A DNA stretch of 64,000 bases from Paenibacillus sp. H1-7 (GTDB lineage Bacteria > Bacillota > Bacilli > Paenibacillales > NBRC-103111), in contig NZ_CP031168.1 of the NCBI RefSeq assembly GCF_022354825.1, positions 5,705,501 through 5,769,500 on the forward strand, read 5' to 3'. Position 1 is the stretch's first letter. Each line of letters starts with the position of its first letter. The position numbers and the translations under genes are program-made. The notes beneath the pieces are model-generated. The model did not search any database. It had not been told where the DNA came from and saw only the letters and a list, made by a program, of their open reading frames with translations. This document shows, one piece after another, positions 58,956-64,000 of this stretch.

Positions 58956-59055
58956 AGTGCTCACCTCAACTCCTAGGTTGCTGTATACTATGTTGACAGA
59001 GGCCTGATTGTAACCGAATCAGGGGTGCCCAGTCCCCTCTTTCGAATGAATATTT

Positions 59056-59268
59056 TTATGCTTGGACTGTGGACAGATGGACAGGAAAAACAGCCAGCAC
59101 CCGGCTCACATCAAAAACTCTAGGCGCAAGTCGTTCATAGCAGTATGCGCTCAGCTTTGGCCCGTCTACCGAGCGGATACGAATCCGGCGTTTGGTGATC
59201 CGGTGGTTCCGGTCCATATACATCAAATAAACTTCACGACCTACATAGCGAAGCAGCTCTTTCTGCAT
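59056..59268 (-). CDS. small WYL-like domain protein, 70 residues
   Basis: ATG at 59268 follows GAGGTG. VGREVYLMYMDRNHRITKRR, IRIRSVDGPKLSAYCYERLA and PRVFDVSRVLAVFP follow the beta-strand order of a WYL ligand-binding domain (RIR-S-DG-L-AYC-R-R-F-RIL), but without a DNA-binding part. Possibly an RNA- or ligand-binding accessory protein; similar short proteins exist in Bacillales. Confidence 0.65.
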   Translation of the reverse strand: MQKELLRYVGREVYLMYMDRNHRITKRRIRIRSVDGPKLSAYCYERLAPRVFDVSRVLAVFPVHLSTVQA

Positions 59269-59371
59269 GACTATCACCTCGAAGTTATCCGTTGTCTCAA
59301 ATTCATTATACACCGAACACACGTTCTTTATTCAAGTGGAAATGTTTGAGAACTAGCCTTGATTGGAGTAC

Positions 59372-59405
59372 AAAAAAAGCCGCACCCCGAAGGAATGCGA
59401 CTTCT
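59372..59405 (-). terminator. terminator of the acyltransferase gene
   Basis: On the minus strand AAGTCGCA and TGCGGCTT pair around a CCTTCGGGG-type loop, followed by seven T. Confidence 0.7.
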
Positions 59406-59417
59406 TATACGAATGTA

Positions 59418-60584
59418 TTACATAGCTTTGCTTGGCTGCAATGCCGGCTTGCGCTGTTTTGCGGTACCCACGAGGAATCGGCCGATGCTCCATTTATCCA
59501 GCAGCCACGCTGTCGCCACGGAAAAAGCGGAACAAAGCACGAACGCGACCACCGTTTTGACCGTCACGTTCCAGCCCGGGAGCAGCATGTCTGTGATCCA
59601 TGTCCCGAAGGTAAGCATCAGCGCATGGGCCAAATACGCTCCATAGGAATGCTTGCCCAGGAAGCTGAACAGCCTCTGTGACTTTAAGCTCTCCTTCTCG
59701 CCAAGAGCAATTGCGGCAATACTCATGGCCAGCACAGACAGCATCAAAAAGACCGCCATGAATGGCTGCACCAGCAGCGTGTCGTTGTATTGAATGACCA
59801 GCTGTCCTTTCTGCTGAAAGCTCCCCAATATGTTGTACAGCAAAATGCCGGAGAACACGAGATACAAGCTGATCCAGAGCCATTTGGTCTTCAATACCTT
59901 CTGCTTCCAGGCCTGCAGATTCATTCCCGCCGCTGCGCCCATAAGGAAATAAATAAAGAAATAAAGTGCGTTCCGGTCTGCATACTCTGTAAATAACGGC
60001 GTAAGCACCGGGATATATATTTTCTCAAACAAACTGCCTATCGTTCCTACTTCTCTGGTAAGAAGAAGGTAACCGGTGCATAATAAGAGAAAAGCGCACC
60101 GGAGAGCCCACGGCTTCCACCGCTGCCATAGTTGCTGCAATCCCCCTTGGATGAGCGGGAACAACAAATAGAGCTGAATGCTCATAACGACATACCACAA
60201 ATGATAAGAGGCTTTGCCCGTAAACAAATCCATCACGACTTGCTTGGACTCGATCCAGAAGCCCGAGCTCAAATCTCCGAAAACAAGTGCATAGATGACG
60301 GACCAAATAGCATATGGCAGAATGATATCTTTGCATCGTTTAAGCAAGAAGGAGCCGCACGATACTTTGCTTGTGTAATTGTAGAACAAGACGAGTCCCG
60401 TAATGAAAATAAACATCGGAACTGCAAACTTCGCCGCGATCAAGAGAATAGCAAGCAAGGCCCCGTCCTCCATCCGGGCTTCCGGTAAGTACGCGTAGTG
60501 ACCGATAGCATGCTGAAGGACGACCGCCAAAAAAGCGAAGCCTCGCAAATATTGGATTTCTTCGATTCTTGCTTGTTTAGCCAA
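59418..60584 (-). CDS. membrane acyltransferase, acyltransferase-3 family
   Basis: 388 residues with about ten membrane segments. The N-terminus EEIQYLRGFAFLAVVLQHAI has the R-G and the catalytic His of this family; FMGKHSYGAYLAH-like FLGKHSYGAYLAHALML follows near the end. It transfers acyl groups, usually acetate, to a surface carbohydrate. Single gene with its own terminator. Confidence 0.9.
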   Translation of the reverse strand: MAKQARIEEIQYLRGFAFLAVVLQHAIGHYAYLPEARMEDGALLAILLIAAKFAVPMFIFITGLVLFYNYTSKVSCGSFLLKRCKDIILPYAIWSVIYALVFGDLSSGFWIESKQVVMDLFTGKASYHLWYVVMSIQLYLLFPLIQGGLQQLWQRWKPWALRCAFLLLCTGYLLLTREVGTIGSLFEKIYIPVLTPLFTEYADRNALYFFIYFLMGAAAGMNLQAWKQKVLKTKWLWISLYLVFSGILLYNILGSFQQKGQLVIQYNDTLLVQPFMAVFLMLSVLAMSIAAIALGEKESLKSQRLFSFLGKHSYGAYLAHALMLTFGTWITDMLLPGWNVTVKTVVAFVLCSAFSVATAWLLDKWSIGRFLVGTAKQRKPALQPSKAM

Positions 60585-60664
60585 GGTCTTTCACTCCTCG
60601 TCAGTTGCTAGCGCGGTTTGTGAAAAACCAGCTTTCCTAGTATAACATTGTATCGCTGCACGGA

Positions 60665-61057
60665 CTACCCTCGGGTCGACTGGAAAAATTCGATCCATTC
60701 CCCATCCGGGCCATGGAAGAAGAAGTAACGGGAACCGTTGGGCAGCTTGACGATCTCCTGATCGATCAGCTTCACTTCCAGCGTTTGGATTCTCGCAAAC
60801 TCATCTTCGACATCGTCTACGGTAAAAGCGACATGATGCACCTTGCCTTCCAGAGGAAGACTGTCATTGTACCCTTCAATCAGCTCCAGCTCCGTTTCGC
60901 CCGTCTGGTCGAACCCCATAAAGGCCAGACGGATAACGCCGTTAGTGTGTGTCAGAGTGCCCTTTAAGCTTAACCCTACCACATCACGGTAAAACGCGAT
61001 GGAACGCTCCATATCGGCCACCATGATCCCGACGTGCTCGATTTTTCTCCTTGCCAT
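60665..61057 (-). CDS. VOC-family (glyoxalase-like) metalloprotein
   Basis: 130 residues. RKIEHVGIMVADMERSIAFY and VHHVAFTVDDVEDEFARIQ are the two beta-alpha-beta repeats with His and Glu metal ligands (His in EHVG and in VHHVAF; Glu in TELELIEGY and GEWIEFFQ). It may be a lactoylglutathione-lyase-like enzyme or a dioxygenase; substrate unknown. Confidence 0.87.
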   Translation of the reverse strand: MARRKIEHVGIMVADMERSIAFYRDVVGLSLKGTLTHTNGVIRLAFMGFDQTGETELELIEGYNDSLPLEGKVHHVAFTVDDVEDEFARIQTLEVKLIDQEIVKLPNGSRYFFFHGPDGEWIEFFQSTRG

Positions 61058-61226
61058 ATCATTGATCCTCCCTTAGTCCCGGCATTGAAAGAAAAATGCC
61101 AATTGCTATGTATAATCTGCTTCATAGTAACGGAAAATGGGTTGGAATTCAACGATTGAACTTCCGTACCAACTTGTTTATACTAAAGTAGTAAGCAACT
61201 ATATTTTATTAAGGAGAGTGTCTGCA

Positions 61227-61925
61227 ATGATCCGAGTTTATCCCGCCGAATCCCGCTTCTCCTCCGACCATGGCTGGCTGCAGAGCAATTTCAGCTTTTC
61301 CTTTGGCGATTATTACGATCCGGACAACACGGAATTCGGCCCGCTGTGCGTATTTAACGACGATACGGTCGCCGGCCATCGCGGCTTCGGTGCCCATCCT
61401 CACCGGGAGATGGAGATCGTGTCCATCGTATTGAGAGGTCAGCTCCAGCATGAGGACAGCACCGGACATAAAGCCGTAACCGGCTATGGAGCCGTACAGC
61501 GTATGTCCGCAGGCACGGGAATTATCCATTCGGAGGTCAATCCTGCAGACGAGGAAGTGGAGCTGCTGCAAATTTGGATCAAGCCGGAGGAGCGGCAACT
61601 AGCCCCATCCTACGAAACGAGCGAGTATAACCCGACCGATATGTTAAACAAGCTGCTGCCAGTCGTATCCCATCAATCAGGACCCGGCATCGCTCATATT
61701 CACCAGCAGACGACGCTGTACTTATCCGAGCTCGAATCCGGCCATACGATAAAGTTTCAACAAGAGCACGGTCGGAGAATCTATGTATTCGTCATCGAGG
61801 GAATCCTAACCTTGAACGGTTCAACCGTTCTCAACCGCCGGGACGCGGCGAGAATAACGGATTTGCACGAGCTGGAGCTGCATACGGAGCATGGCTCGAA
61901 ACTGCTGCTCATTGATTTGCCTTAA
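61227..61925 (+). CDS. pirin-family cupin protein
   Basis: 232 residues. FGAHPHREMEIVSIVLRGQL, HEDSTGH and AGTGIIHSEVNP give the pirin metal site (H-x-H ... H ... E). Bicupin with a YhhW/YhaK-like C-terminal half. ATG at 61227 follows AAGGAGAG; a longer frame to 61137 lacks a site. Pirins include quercetinase-like and stress-related proteins; function undecided. Confidence 0.9.
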   Translation: MIRVYPAESRFSSDHGWLQSNFSFSFGDYYDPDNTEFGPLCVFNDDTVAGHRGFGAHPHREMEIVSIVLRGQLQHEDSTGHKAVTGYGAVQRMSAGTGIIHSEVNPADEEVELLQIWIKPEERQLAPSYETSEYNPTDMLNKLLPVVSHQSGPGIAHIHQQTTLYLSELESGHTIKFQQEHGRRIYVFVIEGILTLNGSTVLNRRDAARITDLHELELHTEHGSKLLLIDLP

Positions 61926-61950
61926 AGTAATTGAGGAGAGTGACCGACTC

Positions 61951-62286
61951 ATGACAGCCGATAAAAAGATCCATTTTTATATTAAACATGCTATAGGAAG
62001 CCGAATGCTGTTCGACGTATCGGGAAGCCGGAAGCCTTTCGTACTGGAGACTGTTCCAGGCGGGTGGAGATTTGTCGTCGAGGATGTGGAGCCGGAGATT
62101 GCAACGCTGCTTGAACCATCGAACCGGGATCTGAATCTGTTTTACTTCGTAGAGCAGACCGGCCAGCCCACCCAAAAGTACTGGTTCTACGACAAGGACA
62201 TTCCGACGGTTCAATATGATGCCGAGAGCAAACGCTGGTCCATTCAAGTCGATTCCAGAATGGAATACAATAACGAGAAAGTGTAG
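61951..62286 (+). CDS. unknown protein downstream of the pirin gene, 111 residues
   Basis: Starts TADKKIHFYIKHAIGSRMLF behind GAGGAGAGTG, 25 bases after the pirin stop, so same transcript. Beta-rich with YFVEQTGQPTQKYWFYDKDI near the end. No family recognised. Confidence 0.65.
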   Translation: MTADKKIHFYIKHAIGSRMLFDVSGSRKPFVLETVPGGWRFVVEDVEPEIATLLEPSNRDLNLFYFVEQTGQPTQKYWFYDKDIPTVQYDAESKRWSIQVDSRMEYNNEKV

Positions 62287-62402
62287 TCACCTAAATGAAA
62301 CAGAAGATCCGCCGGCCCTCTAATTAAATCGAGCCTGATCTGTTTAGAGGACCTGCGGCCCCTTTCATGTATTAGAGATGGACAGTCCGGTGAGTACGAT
62401 GA

Positions 62403-63176
62403 TCATGTACCCAATACTTTCTTACCTCTAGGCTGCATCCCCTTCCCATCCGGCTCCAATGTAATCCCTATCGCTTCAAAAGTCCCTTGAGTCACATTCA
62501 AGTCGTATATCATCACACTGCTGCCTTTCTCATCAACTCGGAACGTTCCGCCGTTGAACCGGTTGCCATCTTTTATTACCCATAGCTGGTACGCCTGATC
62601 CCCCGAACTCGCCTGAAGTCCGTTGACCTCCAGCACCAGCTGTCTGGATTGCCCCTGCTGTCTGACCCAGCCCTTCCCGCTTGCTCCTGTCATCGTCGAA
62701 TCGAATGCTTTAAGTACATACTGCTCAACGACAAAAGAAGGCTCTTCCGAAGTTGCGTCTTTATGCCAAGACGATGGGATACCGCCGGAATTCAAGCCCC
62801 AGCCTGCGGCCGCTCCAATAGCTATACACAATACCGCGGCTGCCGCTGGAAAAACCCATTTCTTCCGCGCAGTCAAAGCAGCTCCGGCTGATTTCCCGTT
62901 TTCCTTCCGCCGTGCTTTCTCCAGCTCGCCTGAGACGGGAGCCTCCTCGATTTGTGCGGCAATCCGCTGCCACATTTGCTCTCTGTCCGCCTCCGGAACA
63001 TCTATCATTTCCATCTCGCCAGGGAGTGATTGCCAAGCCTGAAGCATAGCTTGCAGCTCCGAATGACAGGCAGGACACGACGATACATGGTCGGTGAAAG
63101 CTTGCGTATCCTCGATCGAAAGCTCCTTCAAAAAATAAGGCACCAATTGGGCGCAGCGTTTATTCGTTTCGGTCAT
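62403..63176 (-). CDS. anti-sigma factor, zinc-finger/RskA type
   Basis: 257 residues. The N-terminal anti-sigma zinc motif is HVSSCPACHSEL (H-x3-C-x2-C), then a membrane span WVFPAAAAVLCIAIGAAAGW and an extracellular anti-sigma-K C-terminal domain (YVLKAFDSTMTGASGKGWVR, YQLWVIKDGNRFNGGTFRVD, VTQGTFEAIGITLEPDG). It should hold the ECF sigma factor encoded six bases upstream until an envelope signal triggers proteolysis. Confidence 0.9.
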   Translation of the reverse strand: MTETNKRCAQLVPYFLKELSIEDTQAFTDHVSSCPACHSELQAMLQAWQSLPGEMEMIDVPEADREQMWQRIAAQIEEAPVSGELEKARRKENGKSAGAALTARKKWVFPAAAAVLCIAIGAAAGWGLNSGGIPSSWHKDATSEEPSFVVEQYVLKAFDSTMTGASGKGWVRQQGQSRQLVLEVNGLQASSGDQAYQLWVIKDGNRFNGGTFRVDEKGSSVMIYDLNVTQGTFEAIGITLEPDGKGMQPRGKKVLGT

Positions 63177-63182
63177 AACGGT

Positions 63183-63752
63183 TCACTCCTCCCCGTAAGA
63201 TTTCAGATGCTGACGTAACGTCTTGAGCGTTTGATGCAGCCGGTTTTTGACCGTCCCCAGCGGCTCTCCCTTGCTTTCCGCAATTTCACTTAACGTATAG
63301 CCCTCCCAGTAAAAGAGACGGAGAAGCTGAATTTGCTTTTCGGATAAATATCTGTAGGCACTCTTAATTTCATCTTTCAGCATCCGCATCGATACCGTAT
63401 CTTGAAGACAATTCTCCGGACGGCCCGCACCAAGCTCCGAATCTGTAATGACCTCATAGGAGACGAACCGTTGCTGGTTTCTTTGTTTGCGCAAATGATC
63501 TATCGTCATATTTCTTGTGATGGTCAAAAGCCAGTTGACAAACTGCCCCTTTCCCGAGTCGTATCCCTTCTCCGTCACCCAAATTCTTGTAAATACCTGC
63601 TGGACGATGTCATGGGCGAGCTGCGCGTCGACTCCCGATTTTACGGCAAAAGAATATACAAGGCGCACATACCGGTCGTACAGCATGCGCAGCGCAAAAC
63701 TATGCTTTTCTCTAATCAGTTGCATCAACTGCTCATCCGTATAGGTTTGCAC
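63183..63752 (-). CDS. ECF-type RNA polymerase sigma factor
   Basis: 189 residues, SigK/RpoE-like. Region 2 has FALRMLYDRYVRLVYSFAVK and DIVQQVFTRIWVTEKGYDS, then FVNWLLTITRNMTIDHLRKQ; region 4 is LSEKQIQLLRLFYWEGYTLS and EIAESKGEPLGTVKNRLHQT. Start GTG at 63752 behind GAGGAGCG. Co-transcribed with its RskA-type anti-sigma factor. Confidence 0.93.
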   Translation of the reverse strand: MQTYTDEQLMQLIREKHSFALRMLYDRYVRLVYSFAVKSGVDAQLAHDIVQQVFTRIWVTEKGYDSGKGQFVNWLLTITRNMTIDHLRKQRNQQRFVSYEVITDSELGAGRPENCLQDTVSMRMLKDEIKSAYRYLSEKQIQLLRLFYWEGYTLSEIAESKGEPLGTVKNRLHQTLKTLRQHLKSYGEE

Positions 63753-63836
63753 GTGTAAGCGCTCCTCAAACCAGTTTCATTTGGCAAAAAGAGCCCTCCG
63801 GCTCGGACAGTCAAGCCTTCGGGCAGTCAAGCTTAA

Positions 63837-64000
63837 TTATTTTGCTGACGGATCGACGATGAACCAGACGTTATTCAAGCCTTGCCCCAGCATATCGCCG
63901 GCCTTTTCATCCTTGAAGAAATAATAAAGCGGCTGACCTCGGAATGTCGTTTGTTTGGTCCCGTCCTCACGCGATATCGTTCCAAAATCGTCTGCAGCAA
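63837..64000 (-). CDS. YxFxxD-motif lipoprotein, 5' part outside window
   Basis: Only the last 54 codons are present, ending FIVDPSAK-stop. FGTISREDGTKQTTFRGQPL and YYFFKDEKAGDMLGQGLNNV carry the Y-x-F-x-x-D motif of the COG4315 secreted lipoprotein repeat. It lies just upstream of the sigma/anti-sigma pair on the same strand, so may be functionally linked. The start is beyond the right edge. Confidence 0.78.
   Translation of the reverse strand, partial: AADDFGTISREDGTKQTTFRGQPLYYFFKDEKAGDMLGQGLNNVWFIVDPSAK

Overview
The window looks like a chromosome segment of a spore-forming, low-to-mid GC Firmicute of the Paenibacillus/Cohnella type. Evidence: frequent TTG/GTG starts behind strong GGAGG sites, many families typical of Bacillales (DUF1054/YktB, DUF1885, DUF1292, YuiD, YfhH/DUF1811, NucB, CBO0543, DUF421), YesM/YesN two-component regulators with LplB/LplC-type sugar permeases, S-layer homology domains, copper-amine-oxidase-like stalk proteins, and Fnr proteins with a C-terminal cysteine cluster. 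Species cannot be fixed from the sequence alone.

Layout. 1-2.5 kb: aroA (cut by the left edge), a rhodanese and aroK. 2.5-8.8 kb: sugar-acid block on the minus strand (LacI regulator, LarA-type epimerase/racemase, gluconokinase, SDR dehydrogenase, then 6-phosphogluconate dehydrogenase), which fits a gluconate/mannonate route into the pentose phosphate pathway. 9-14 kb: a stalk-domain protein and a nitrate/sulfonate/taurine-type ABC importer with a long leader. 14-24 kb: one minus-strand polysaccharide operon (two LplB/LplC-like permeases, solute-binding lipoprotein, YesN/YesM pair, SDR, cytoplasmic heparinase-II/III-like lyase). 24-34 kb: housekeeping and small conserved genes, an SLH-anchored cytochrome c, speA, an MFS exporter, an MBL hydrolase. 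34-37 kb: a histidine kinase carrying a GGDEF domain, followed by an intact IS3/IS150-type element that has landed in the loop of a terminator hairpin.

37-43.6 kb: a stalk-domain metalloprotease-like protein, then two Fnr paralogues around a divergently read MobA-like gene; the mobA/fnr intergenic region carries two Fnr-type boxes, each placed 41.5 bp upstream of a predicted start. 43.8-49.8 kb: a decayed integrative element in a tRNA-Val(GAC) gene, bounded by a direct repeat of the tRNA 3' end, with a broken integrase, an excisionase, plasmid/phage fragments and two collagen-like spore-surface genes in inverted orientation that share a sigma-K-type promoter; a fragment of a second integrase beyond the right repeat points to tandem elements.

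49.9-55 kb: an accessory zone with a type I toxin-antitoxin locus (27-residue holin-like toxin plus antisense RNA), nucB, a methyltransferase/polysaccharide deacetylase pair, a structured leader before a 48-residue ORF, an XRE regulator with two unannotated-size micro-genes (29-residue membrane peptide and 52-residue basic protein), and a 98-residue unknown gene under two LexA-type boxes. 55-58.7 kb: LacI - BadF-type sugar kinase - GH4 phospho-glycosidase operon with a perfect palindromic operator. 58.7-64 kb: small proteins, an acyltransferase, VOC and pirin proteins, and an ECF sigma/anti-sigma pair followed by a YxFxxD lipoprotein cut by the right edge.
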